NCBI GenBank assembly: GCA_040219575.1
Contig: JAVJSD010000091.1
Span: 1-64,000 of the forward strand
Source of the DNA: JAVJSD01 sp040219575
Lineage (GTDB): Bacteria; Planctomycetota; Planctomycetia; Pirellulales; Pirellulaceae
Direction of reading: 5' to 3'
DNA length: 64,000 nucleotides
The notes beneath the pieces are model-generated. The model ran no database searches, had not been told where the DNA came from, and saw nothing but the letters and a program-made list of their open reading frames with translations. Shown piece by piece: positions 34,428-42,534 of the stretch. Each line of letters opens with the position of its first letter. Position 1 is the stretch's first letter. The position numbers and the translations under genes are program-made.

Positions 34428-35222
34428 ATGAGCACCAAACGCGTTTCGATCGGCGCTGGCGAATTGAACGTGGTCGACCAGGGGAGCGGCATGCCGCTTT
34501 TGCTGGTGCACGGCTTTCCGTTGGATCACACGATGTGGCGCCGGCAGATCGACGCCCTGTCGGACGTCTGCCGCGTAATCGTCCCCGATCAGCGCGGTTT
34601 CGGTCAGAGCGGCGCCGTCGAAAGCCTGTCGATGGAGGGCATGGCCGACGACCTGGCGGCGCTGCTCGATGCGCTCGGCGTCGCGGAGCCGATGGTCTAC
34701 TGCGGGCTGTCGATGGGCGGCTACATCGCCTGGCAATTCGTCAAGCGACACGGCGACCGGCTGGCGAAGCTGATCCTTTGCGACACCCGCGCCGCCGCCG
34801 ACAGCGAGGAAGCGAGAAAGAACCGCTACGCCACCGCGGAAAAGGTACTCGAGCAGGGTTCGGCCGTGGTCGCCGCGGGGATGCTCCCCAAGTTGTTCGC
34901 CGATTCGACCGTCGCACAGCAGCCGGACATCGTCGAGCAGACGAAGCAAGTCATTGAGAACACCGCGCCCACCACGGTCGCCGCGGCGCTGCACGCCATG
35001 GCCGCGCGGATCGACGCCACGTCGATGCTGCCGGACGTCGCCGTTGCCACGCTGCTCGTCTGCGGCGAGCACGACGCGCTGACGCCGGCGGCGGAGATGC
35101 GGCAAATCGCCGCGGCGATGCCCAGCGCCCAGTACGTCGAGATCGCCGACGCCGGGCATATGGCGCCGCTGGAGAAGCCGCAGCCGGTCAACGACGCCAT
35201 TCGCAGCTTCCTCGCCGACTGA
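34428..35222 (+). CDS. Alpha/beta-fold hydrolase
   Basis: This 264-residue cytoplasmic hydrolase has the classic fold marks: LLVHGFPLDHTMW near residue 25, the DQRGFGQS loop, the nucleophile elbow GLSMGG (serine) near residue 90, the acid strand CGEHDALTP and DAGHMAPLEKP with the catalytic histidine. It resembles 3-oxoadipate enol-lactonase and related esterases, but the operon has no aromatic-degradation genes. I chose ATG 34428; the upstream frame runs through the repeats. Confidence 0.85.
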   Translation: MSTKRVSIGAGELNVVDQGSGMPLLLVHGFPLDHTMWRRQIDALSDVCRVIVPDQRGFGQSGAVESLSMEGMADDLAALLDALGVAEPMVYCGLSMGGYIAWQFVKRHGDRLAKLILCDTRAAADSEEARKNRYATAEKVLEQGSAVVAAGMLPKLFADSTVAQQPDIVEQTKQVIENTAPTTVAAALHAMAARIDATSMLPDVAVATLLVCGEHDALTPAAEMRQIAAAMPSAQYVEIADAGHMAPLEKPQPVNDAIRSFLAD

Positions 35223-35311
35223 CCAGGCAGCGTCCTCTTCGTGTGTCGCCATGGCGAGCATCCAAGCACGCAGCGAATGCAAGTGGGTGCGCGTTTGAGC
35301 GAGACCTGAAC

Positions 35312-36760
35312 CTACTGCTTCGCCGACAACCTCTCTGGCTGTGCGAAGTCGCCTTCCATTTCCCGCGGCAGACGAAAGACATCGCCCTCGCGGGTAGCGA
35401 AGTAGAGATCGGAGGGCGAAGGCTCGCGGCCGTGGCCGTCGGCCCAGAGGGCGTAGAAGTCCGCGTGCGCGTCGACCGGTCGACGGGCGTAGGTGTGGTT
35501 CCTGGGGCTGTCCTGCGTCAGCTGTTTGACCTTCGTCCACGAGCCGCCCTGGTCGCGGCTGAGCCACATCGCCATCTCGCCGCCCGGGTTGTAACGCTGC
35601 GGGCCGGGCTGGGTGGGGGCGATGATCCGCCAGGCGCCGTCGTCTTCCAGGTACAGCGAGCCCATGTCGTAATTGTTGTCGGAGGTGGTCACCGGGCGAA
35701 TGTCCCACGCCTCGCCGGTCCAGCGGGCGGTGGTCCAGGTGCGGGGATCGTTCTTGGGTCCCGACTCGTAGCCGCCGCTGGTGATGTAGAGAATCACGGG
35801 TCGGCCGGCTGCGTCGAGGCGGATGTCCTTGAGGTACACGTTGAGTCCCTCGGCCGCGTAGTCGTGCACCAGGGCGGCATTGTCAGGCGTGATGAGCGGC
35901 AGCTCGAGCGGCTTGCCGGCGACGGTTCGCCACGACCGCCCGAAGTCGGGCGTCTCGACGTAATACAGATTGGTGCGCCAGTTGAGCCCCTTGCCGGCGG
36001 GATGATAGTTGAAGGCGGCCGCCGCCTTGTTCTTGTTCGCCGCGCTGATCTGGTAGTGCCCCATGTCGATCGCCGCCAGACGCTTCCACTCCGACCACGC
36101 CTTGCCGTCTTTGCTGGTCATGAAAAAGCTGGTGCGCTGGGCCGGATCGCTGTAGCGGGTGAGGAAACAGGCGAAACCCTGTCCCGGCAAATGCCAGGCC
36201 TGCATGTAAGAGAAGTTTTCGATCACCACCGGCTTGCCGTCACGGCTGCCTGTGGCTTCGATCCGCTCGAACGCGTCGATCTCGTACGGCTTTTTGCTGC
36301 GGTGGATGTACGAGGGACGGGAGCGGCCGTGCGAAGTGGAGAAGATCCACACGTAGCCGTCATCGTCTACGGCGAGGACCGGGTTGTCGTGCGCGTCGTC
36401 GGTCTGCTTGTCGAGCAAGATCGTCGGCCGCGGCACGGTTTTCGTCTCATGATCGAAGTACGACACCATATGCAGCAGCTGTCGCTGGCTCTCCTTCGTC
36501 GTGCCGCCGAAGCAGAAGAACGTCTTGTTCACCTCCGGCCGATAAACCGCGAACGGCCGATGCTTGGCGCAGTACGTTCCCAGTCCCCCACTGTACTTGT
36601 AGACGTACTCGTCATTCGACTTCTGGTTGAAGTACCAGATGCCGCGATAGCCGTCGTCCTTCTCGTTGATCGCCAGCGGTTCGGCGGCAGGCATAAGCGA
36701 GGCGGAATTGCCGGCGGAAAGGAAGAAGCAAAGAATCAGGACACGTCGGCAGCCAAACAT
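35312..36760 (-). CDS. Secreted BNR-repeat (BNR_4-like) protein
   Basis: This 482-residue protein has a signal peptide (about 1-28) and a beta-propeller of the BNR_4 type. Family-like blocks include KDDGYRGIWYFNQKSNDEYV, YKYSGGLGTYCAKHRPFAVY and KTFFCFGGTTK near the N terminus, and several Asp-box-like stretches (TSKDGKAWSEW; TPDFGRSWRTV; SRDQGGSWTKV). Relatives occur beside sulfatases and glycan-degrading enzymes and may bind or cleave acidic polysaccharides. The ATG at 36760 has a GAGGTG ribosome site. No catalytic residues can be assigned. Confidence 0.82.
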   Translation of the reverse strand: MFGCRRVLILCFFLSAGNSASLMPAAEPLAINEKDDGYRGIWYFNQKSNDEYVYKYSGGLGTYCAKHRPFAVYRPEVNKTFFCFGGTTKESQRQLLHMVSYFDHETKTVPRPTILLDKQTDDAHDNPVLAVDDDGYVWIFSTSHGRSRPSYIHRSKKPYEIDAFERIEATGSRDGKPVVIENFSYMQAWHLPGQGFACFLTRYSDPAQRTSFFMTSKDGKAWSEWKRLAAIDMGHYQISAANKNKAAAAFNYHPAGKGLNWRTNLYYVETPDFGRSWRTVAGKPLELPLITPDNAALVHDYAAEGLNVYLKDIRLDAAGRPVILYITSGGYESGPKNDPRTWTTARWTGEAWDIRPVTTSDNNYDMGSLYLEDDGAWRIIAPTQPGPQRYNPGGEMAMWLSRDQGGSWTKVKQLTQDSPRNHTYARRPVDAHADFYALWADGHGREPSPSDLYFATREGDVFRLPREMEGDFAQPERLSAKQ

Positions 36761-36820
36761 AAACACCTCGATGCATGCGGAATGCATAAACCGTTTTAGT
36801 TGACGACAACTCGCAGCTAC

Positions 36821-38377
36821 CTAATTCGGATACAAGGCCTGGTAGAAGAGGCCGATACTCGAGTGGGCTGGCGGCTCACCAGCTTGAATTTCCTCACGGA
36901 ATTGGAGGAACTCGCGGCGGAATTCCCCGGCGTATTCAGCGAGAAGCTTGGTATTGTCGCGCGTCGCGCGTTCATAGGTCGTGAAGGCCTCGTCGAACAG
37001 GGCGGCGACGGCCTGGCGATCTTGACGGTTCAAGTCACCTTGGTCCATCAGCCGCTGTGCCTTGTAGATCCTCCTGCGGGCCGCGAGAATCTCCGGCCGC
37101 TGCTCGACCGTGCACCTGTCCTTGGCTGCATCCATGTTGACGACGTTCCGCAACGCGTCGACCACGGCCATCTCCCGTTCCGCTGTTCGCATGTTTTGGA
37201 TGATGTTCTCGATCTCTTTTGTCGTCCGCTTTCCTCGAAACGCGGCCGCCAGATCTTCGGCGAGTAAGCTCAGACGCAGCTTGGCGGCTTCAGCCATTTG
37301 CCGCTCGAGAAATGTACGCTGCTCCGGCGGCGTGGAAAGCGCCTGCCGATACGGAGTGCGAAGACGTTGGCGGATCGAATCTCGCAAGAGGGATCGCAGC
37401 CCTGGATGGAACTCCTCCAGCCGTTCCCATCGTTGCTCGTTTTCCCTCTTCAGACGGGCAAGATCGCTCGGTCGCAAGGTCCGCCCGATGTGCTCTTCCA
37501 GCAGCGGTTGCAACCCCTCGGTACCGACCCCAGACATCTCCAGTCTCGAGAGGACGCCGTCCACCGACTGCGACTCGATACGAAACTCCTGCTGTTCGAA
37601 GGCTTCGAATTCGCGTTCAGCCTCACGCCACGCCTGCAGGACGTGGTCGTCGGAATGACCGTCTTTCGCCAAGCTGGCGGCGTAGTCCCGCGAAGCATGG
37701 GCGACGCCGCAGAGCGCCTCGAATTCCCGATGATCCGAGACCGGACCGGTGCCAATCCGCGCCGCGCGAGCGCGTCGGATCTCACGGACCACGAGCCAGT
37801 TGTTCACCTTTTCGCGGGGATCGTGGACGTCCCGGCCGCGCGTCCAGCGTTCCAGACGGCTCTGTAGTTCGGCATCGCGCGCGAAGTAATCCCGAAGACC
37901 ATCTTCGTCGATCGACCTGCCAAGGTACATTTCCAGTGACGTCAGCAGATCCTCGTCATCAGGATTGTGTTTCAGACCGTCCAGCAAGATGTTGCACGAC
38001 GCGTGCAGCCCTTGGTACTTTTTTTCCGGCGACTTCTCGTCCAGATAGCGCACGTGCTGGATCACGGCCCGCAAGCTGATGGCCTCCGCGTGACTGGGAT
38101 CCAATTCGAGGAGGCGATCGAGCGTTAGCAGGCGTTCCTCCAACTGCTGCTCGCGGTGATACTTCTGGACCAGGGCCCAAAGTTGGTCGGCGTCGGCATC
38201 CTTGTCGTAGGGCAGTTCGGATGACGAAGGCGTGGAGGGCGACGAGAAGCAGCCCGCGAAAACGGCGGCCATGAGGACGGCGGACGCAACGATGGCCGGG
38301 ATGACGTGAATCGCCCAGGTTTTTTGCTTGTGCTGTAGCAAGTCCCCCCCTTTCCTGTTAAGCGACTCGCACCACAT
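36821..38377 (-). CDS. Putative lipoprotein, mostly helical, unknown function
   Basis: This 518-residue protein has an N-terminal hydrophobic segment ending in a lipobox-like VFAGC (about residue 43), so it is probably a lipoprotein. The rest is long and helical, with a TPR-like start (EERLLTLDRLLELDPSHAEA) and charged helices that could form coiled coils (about 240-450). The called ATG is at 38377, but a TTG at 38341 follows AGGAAAGGGGGG and would give a more normal signal peptide; this start is plausible. I do not recognise the family. It is divergent from the secreted protein at 38545. Confidence 0.7.
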   Translation of the reverse strand: MWCESLNRKGGDLLQHKQKTWAIHVIPAIVASAVLMAAVFAGCFSSPSTPSSSELPYDKDADADQLWALVQKYHREQQLEERLLTLDRLLELDPSHAEAISLRAVIQHVRYLDEKSPEKKYQGLHASCNILLDGLKHNPDDEDLLTSLEMYLGRSIDEDGLRDYFARDAELQSRLERWTRGRDVHDPREKVNNWLVVREIRRARAARIGTGPVSDHREFEALCGVAHASRDYAASLAKDGHSDDHVLQAWREAEREFEAFEQQEFRIESQSVDGVLSRLEMSGVGTEGLQPLLEEHIGRTLRPSDLARLKRENEQRWERLEEFHPGLRSLLRDSIRQRLRTPYRQALSTPPEQRTFLERQMAEAAKLRLSLLAEDLAAAFRGKRTTKEIENIIQNMRTAEREMAVVDALRNVVNMDAAKDRCTVEQRPEILAARRRIYKAQRLMDQGDLNRQDRQAVAALFDEAFTTYERATRDNTKLLAEYAGEFRREFLQFREEIQAGEPPAHSSIGLFYQALYPN

Positions 38378-38544
38378 GGAAAAGTGGAAGCAGTTTCATC
38401 GAGCGATAGAACAACTTTGTATCATGGACGGAGCCGTTGAACGAGTTGTTTGTACCATTTGCCGCCTTTCCGATAAACTCGAGGGAGCCGGCCGACCGCC
38501 TCATCTCTGCAGAATCGTTCGATTGGCAGCCACGGGAGTCCCTC

Positions 38545-39561
38545 ATGAGAATTTGCAGTTCTTGCGTGCTGCTTACGAGTGGATTGCTTGTCGGTGCGCT
38601 GCTCGCGGCGCGTACGATGCGTGCCGACGAACCGTCGGCCGCATCACAGGCGCCAGCCACGGAAGCAAAGCCGAGAGGGCTGACGCCGGAAGAGAAGGAG
38701 GAGATCCTGCGTTCGGTTCGCCAGCATGAAGCGATGTGCGCGAAGGTGGACAAGCTTTTCGAATCCAAGAATGTGCACGCGGCGCTCGACCAGGTGGCGA
38801 CCATTTTCGGCGACGGAAAGTATAGCGAGTCGCGTTACGCCTATTCGAAGCTGATCGACTCCTACAGGGAGAAGGACCTCGCGCCGCTGTTTGCGGCCTA
38901 CGATCGCGCCGAGAACGTCGAGGCGCGGATCTGGCTGGCCGCCGCGGCGGACTACTGCGGCAATCAGCAGTTATTGAAAAGACTCGCGGACGAGGTCCAA
39001 CACAAGCTACACGGGGAAGCGCGTCATCGCGCCGCCGTGGCGGTGGCGTTCAAGCTTGGCGACGCGAGGATGACGCCGTACTTGATTGAGGCGCTTACCA
39101 GCAAGGCCGATCTTTGGGCCGATTGGCAATTCGAGGTTGGACCCTCCGCCGCCTACCTCCTGACGGCATTGACGAATCATTACTTCGGCGACTATCCGAC
39201 CGCTCTCACAAACTTTTCGTGCTTTGTGATGCCGCCGCCGGTCGTGCCGTATCCGGTATCCATGGGCTTCGAGCTGAATCCCGAGCAGGCCGCCGAGGCG
39301 CAGAAAAAGTGGCGCACGTGGTGGCGGGACAACAAGGCCGGGTCGCAGAGGGAGTGGGTGCTCGACGGGCTGGCGCGCGACGTCGCGATGGTTCGCGAAG
39401 GACGCATTCCCGAGAGCGACGCTGACGGACTGGAGTCGAGGTTGATCCAGTTTCTCGAAGTGCATTTCATCGACGGCGACCCGGAGTCGGTTCGCGAAGT
39501 GGAACAGGCCTGGAAGCAGGCGCAGCGCCACTACACCGTTCCCGCCCCTCTGGCCAGGTGA
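38545..39561 (+). CDS. Secreted helical-repeat protein of unknown function
   Basis: This 338-residue protein has a signal peptide (about 1-26) and a body of helical pairs that resembles HEAT or Armadillo repeats (RAENVEARIWLAAAADYCGN; EARHRAAVAVAFKLGDARM). A Tyr/Phe/Pro-rich patch follows at about 205-245. No catalytic motif is visible. The ATG at 38545 is chosen because the signal peptide starts there. It may be a scaffold in the periplasm. It is divergent from the lipoprotein gene, and the two could share a promoter region. Confidence 0.68.
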   Translation: MRICSSCVLLTSGLLVGALLAARTMRADEPSAASQAPATEAKPRGLTPEEKEEILRSVRQHEAMCAKVDKLFESKNVHAALDQVATIFGDGKYSESRYAYSKLIDSYREKDLAPLFAAYDRAENVEARIWLAAAADYCGNQQLLKRLADEVQHKLHGEARHRAAVAVAFKLGDARMTPYLIEALTSKADLWADWQFEVGPSAAYLLTALTNHYFGDYPTALTNFSCFVMPPPVVPYPVSMGFELNPEQAAEAQKKWRTWWRDNKAGSQREWVLDGLARDVAMVREGRIPESDADGLESRLIQFLEVHFIDGDPESVREVEQAWKQAQRHYTVPAPLAR

Positions 39562-39786
39562 TCGCTTGCGTCCCTGCGACGCCAGTCCGTCAAACGGCAT
39601 CTCTGTGTCTCTGCGACTCCGTGAGAGATTACCCCGAGGCGGCGGCGGTGCGGCCGTTCTCGGGGGCGTACGAAGCGGCGCTGGTCAGCGCGATCTTGCG
39701 TCGGCCGACGGAATATGGCGGTTTCGACCACCGGGCCGTCCAGCGCGTTTTGCTCCCCTCATGGGGCGTTTCGTACTCCGGAAGAT

Positions 39787-40371
39787 CTATCGATACGGCC
39801 ACTCGGGAAGCATGTCGAGATACTCCCGGCAGACGCCCGAGAGCCACACGTAGTTGTCGTCGATCTTGGTGGGCGCCACCATCCGCGTGGCGAGTTGGCC
39901 GTAGATCGCCGCGCCGATCAGCAGGACGAATCCAGCGAGCGCCGCGATCGGGGTCGCTTTGCCGAGCGTCTGGTTGAGCGCCAGGGCGCCGCCGATCATG
40001 GCGAACGACGTCAAAATCAGTCCCCACATGATGAACTGATGCATTCGGCGACGGGCGAATTGCTCCCGGGTCAGGCCGATCTGCAGCTTGGCCGTCTTGC
40101 GGAGCAGCAGCGCCAGAATCACGTAGATCATCACGCCGGCCAGCACCGTGATGATCAGAATCGGCGGGTGCCAGCTCAGGTTGCGCTTCAGCCACATCTC
40201 GGCCGGCCGGTTCGTCTTCACGCAGCGGGGCGGCAGACTAACCCGCTTGTGCATCACCAGCAGTTTGCCTTTTCGCCAAACGCCGCCTTCGACCGCGGGG
40301 ACCGTCGCCGGCGCCGGCATCAGCGGCGCCGGCGCGACGGGCGGTTGATAAGGATTCTCGCCAATGCCCAT
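39787..40371 (-). CDS. Planctomycete small membrane protein (NPYQPP type)
   Basis: This 194-residue protein begins MGIGENPYQPP, a proline-rich N-terminal signature common in planctomycete membrane proteins. A soluble beta-rich segment (about 30-62, with the CVKTNRP motif) precedes two transmembrane helices (about 70-90 and 112-130) and a further pair (about 140-165). No function is known. Its stop lies in the intergenic region after the helical-repeat protein. Confidence 0.7.
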   Translation of the reverse strand: MGIGENPYQPPVAPAPLMPAPATVPAVEGGVWRKGKLLVMHKRVSLPPRCVKTNRPAEMWLKRNLSWHPPILIITVLAGVMIYVILALLLRKTAKLQIGLTREQFARRRMHQFIMWGLILTSFAMIGGALALNQTLGKATPIAALAGFVLLIGAAIYGQLATRMVAPTKIDDNYVWLSGVCREYLDMLPEWPYR

Positions 40372-40748
40372 ACATTGAGTTCCAGGAAGTTGATCAAATG
40401 CGAAGGACGGGAAGCGATTCTAGCCGCGCGGCCGGCGGCGGGAAAGGATTTCTTACGCTGCTCGCAAGTAGCATGGCCGCCCTCGGCCGTGAATCCGGGC
40501 CGCCGTGCTTGGGGGGTGGCAGTTGCGAGCCACTTGTTGGTACGCGTTGTTGGTAGGCGGCGGGAGCCGGGGACGCCATGCTCTCGCAGTTTGGGCGACG
40601 TTGGAGCCAACGGCCCAGGATCGCACATTTTTGACGACTTCGCCCCGAAGTGGTCGTCCGCTTCGCTATGCAGGCAGAAACGGCGATGGTCGCCGCGGCC
40701 GAGTCGGCCGACGCTTCCAGGAACGCACTGATCGAAAGGTGACATGTC
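40372..40748. other. Intergenic region with one REP-type hairpin
   Basis: These 377 bases separate the divergent membrane-protein and thioredoxin-like genes. A GTAG-headed hairpin lies at 40468-40491, with a further GGTAGGCGGCGGGAG near 40553. No promoter is obvious. Confidence 0.4.
40468..40491 (+). repeat. REP-type hairpin CATGGCCG-CCCT-CGGCCGTG
   Basis: GTAG is followed by CATGGCCGCCCTCGGCCGTG, an 8-base stem with one G-T pair and a CCCT loop. The GTAG head matches the other REP-type elements in the window. Confidence 0.6.
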
Positions 40749-41258
40749 ATGCAGCGCACAATGGCCAAAGTTCTGTTGTCGAGTCTTCTGGGAATGTTCG
40801 CGGCCGCTTCGGCCATCGCCGCGGAGGGGCATATCGATACCGCCGACCAAAATGGGCCGCCCAAGGTCATCCGCTGGAGGACCGACCTGCTGACGGCGTA
40901 TCAGGAAGCGGTGGCGGAGAACAAGCCGCTGGCGATCGTCTTTCTGTGTCCGCTGGAGCGGGACGAGTGCATCCATTGCAAGCGAATGCGGGGTTCAATC
41001 TTTCACGAGAGCACGCAGGAGTTCGCCGACGACGCCGTGTTCGTGGTCGCCCTGATCCGCGGCGACGGCGCCTCGGACGATGAAGCGGCGGCGACGCTCT
41101 ACAGCCGCCTGCAGGTGAAGGCCACGCCGGCTATCTCCATCATCGAACCGAAGACGACCGTCATCGAGGAACGAGCCCGGATCGCCGGCTATTTCCCGGC
41201 CCACAAACTCTACACTCACCTACACCGCTTTTTGAAAGAGTACGCGGTTGCGAAGTAG
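40749..41258 (+). CDS. Secreted thioredoxin-like protein
   Basis: This 169-residue protein has a signal peptide (about 1-25) and a thioredoxin-fold domain. The CIHC pair (residues about 74-77) lies in the position of the thioredoxin CxxC, preceded by AIVFLCPLERDE. The later ATPAISIIEP segment contains a cis-proline-like position. It may reduce or isomerise disulfides in the periplasm. The CxxC dipeptide Ile-His is not that of a standard thioredoxin (Gly-Pro). The exact role is not known. Confidence 0.75.
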   Translation: MQRTMAKVLLSSLLGMFAAASAIAAEGHIDTADQNGPPKVIRWRTDLLTAYQEAVAENKPLAIVFLCPLERDECIHCKRMRGSIFHESTQEFADDAVFVVALIRGDGASDDEAAATLYSRLQVKATPAISIIEPKTTVIEERARIAGYFPAHKLYTHLHRFLKEYAVAK

Positions 41259-41396
41259 CGCACGAGCGGCATTTCCCGCATCTCCCCCTGCCGCTTCGTT
41301 TCCGTGCCAATTATCTGGGAAGTGGCCCGGAGCGAGGCGATCGACTACCCTGGGTGGCATTCCCCCCGATGCACCCCCCTCCCAGGAGTCACGCTC

Positions 41397-42281
41397 ATGA
41401 AACGCGCTTTACCGCTGGTCGTTCTGTTGCTGCTTGGATTGCAGGTTTCGGCCGAAGAGCTCAAGCAACTGACCGACGTGCCCTATGGCAAGCATCCGCG
41501 TCAGGTGCTCGATTTCTATCCGGCCAAGTCCGACAAACCGACGCCGGTGGTGTTTTACATTCACGGCGGCGGATGGCGCGGCGGCGACAAGAAGACCAAT
41601 CCGAAGGCGTTTCTCGATAAGGGCATCTCGGTCGTGGCGATCAACTATCGCTACGTGCAGAACGCTCCGGACGACAACGTCACGCCGCCGGTGAAGGCGC
41701 CGCTGAGCGACGCCGCCCGGGCGTTGCAGTTCGTGCGATCGAAGGCCAAGGAGTGGAATCTCGACAAGGAGCGGATCGGCGCGACCGGCGGTTCGGCCGG
41801 CGCCTGCTCGTCGCTGTGGCTGGCCTTTCACGACGACCTGGCCGACCCCAAAAGCGACGACCCGATCGCGCGGGAGTCGACGCGGTTGTACTGCGCGGCG
41901 GTGAACGGCGCGCAGGTCTCGCTCGATCCGAAGGAGTTGCGGGAATGGATGCCGAACTATCGCTACGGCGCCCATGCCTTCGGCCTGTCCGACTTCCAGG
42001 CCTTGTACGACAATCGCGAGAAGGTGCTTGCGTGGATCCAGGAGTACTCGCCGATCGAGCACGTCTCGAAAGACGATCCCCCCATCGCGCTGTTCTACGG
42101 CGGGGAAGTTCCGGTGGTCGGCGCGTCGCCCAAGGACCCCACGCATAGCGGCATCATGGGCGTCAAGCTCGCCGAGCGTCTGAAGGAGACCGGCGTCGAT
42201 GTCGTGCTGGTGCATCTGGGCCAGAAAGACCCGAAGTACAGCAACTCGACCGCTTACCTGATCGATCGCCTGCTGAAGTAG
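41397..42281 (+). CDS. Secreted esterase/lipase (BD-FAE-like alpha/beta hydrolase)
   Basis: This 294-residue protein has a signal peptide (about 1-19) and a carboxylesterase domain. It shows the oxyanion HGGGW, the nucleophile GGSAGA, and the length and motif order of BD-FAE or acetyl-esterase families, which can cleave ester groups from carbohydrates. The ATG at 41397 precedes a hydrophobic MKRALPLVVLLLLG signal. It ends 89 bases before a REP pair. The substrate is unknown. Confidence 0.83.
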   Translation: MKRALPLVVLLLLGLQVSAEELKQLTDVPYGKHPRQVLDFYPAKSDKPTPVVFYIHGGGWRGGDKKTNPKAFLDKGISVVAINYRYVQNAPDDNVTPPVKAPLSDAARALQFVRSKAKEWNLDKERIGATGGSAGACSSLWLAFHDDLADPKSDDPIARESTRLYCAAVNGAQVSLDPKELREWMPNYRYGAHAFGLSDFQALYDNREKVLAWIQEYSPIEHVSKDDPPIALFYGGEVPVVGASPKDPTHSGIMGVKLAERLKETGVDVVLVHLGQKDPKYSNSTAYLIDRLLK

Positions 42282-42368
42282 CCGCCGCGACTCCGTGGTG
42301 TGCGCCGCTTCGCCGGGAGCCGCTGGGTTGATCCCAGCGGCTCAGGGGGGAGTTTACGCACTACGGTC

Positions 42369-42416
42369 GTAGTTGATGCTGCCAGCATCGGCGGCAGACG
42401 CTGGCAGCGTCTGCTA
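42369..42416. repeat. Inverted pair of REP-type hairpins (GTAG heads)
   Basis: On the plus strand GTAG (42369) heads TTGATGCTGCCAGCATCGG, and on the minus strand another GTAG (42416-42413) heads CAGACGCTGCCAGCGTCTG. The two hairpins face each other, four bases apart, in the arrangement called a BIME. This is the clearest pair in the window. Confidence 0.75.
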
Positions 42417-42534
42417 CGGACCTCGTGATGTGACAGTGGCATCGGATTGCGGCTGGAGAACGCCCCTCGAAATCGCTTACAATGGAGCGGGAGGCGAATC
42501 GACAACCGAATCCGGCAACCAACCAGCGCGCGAC

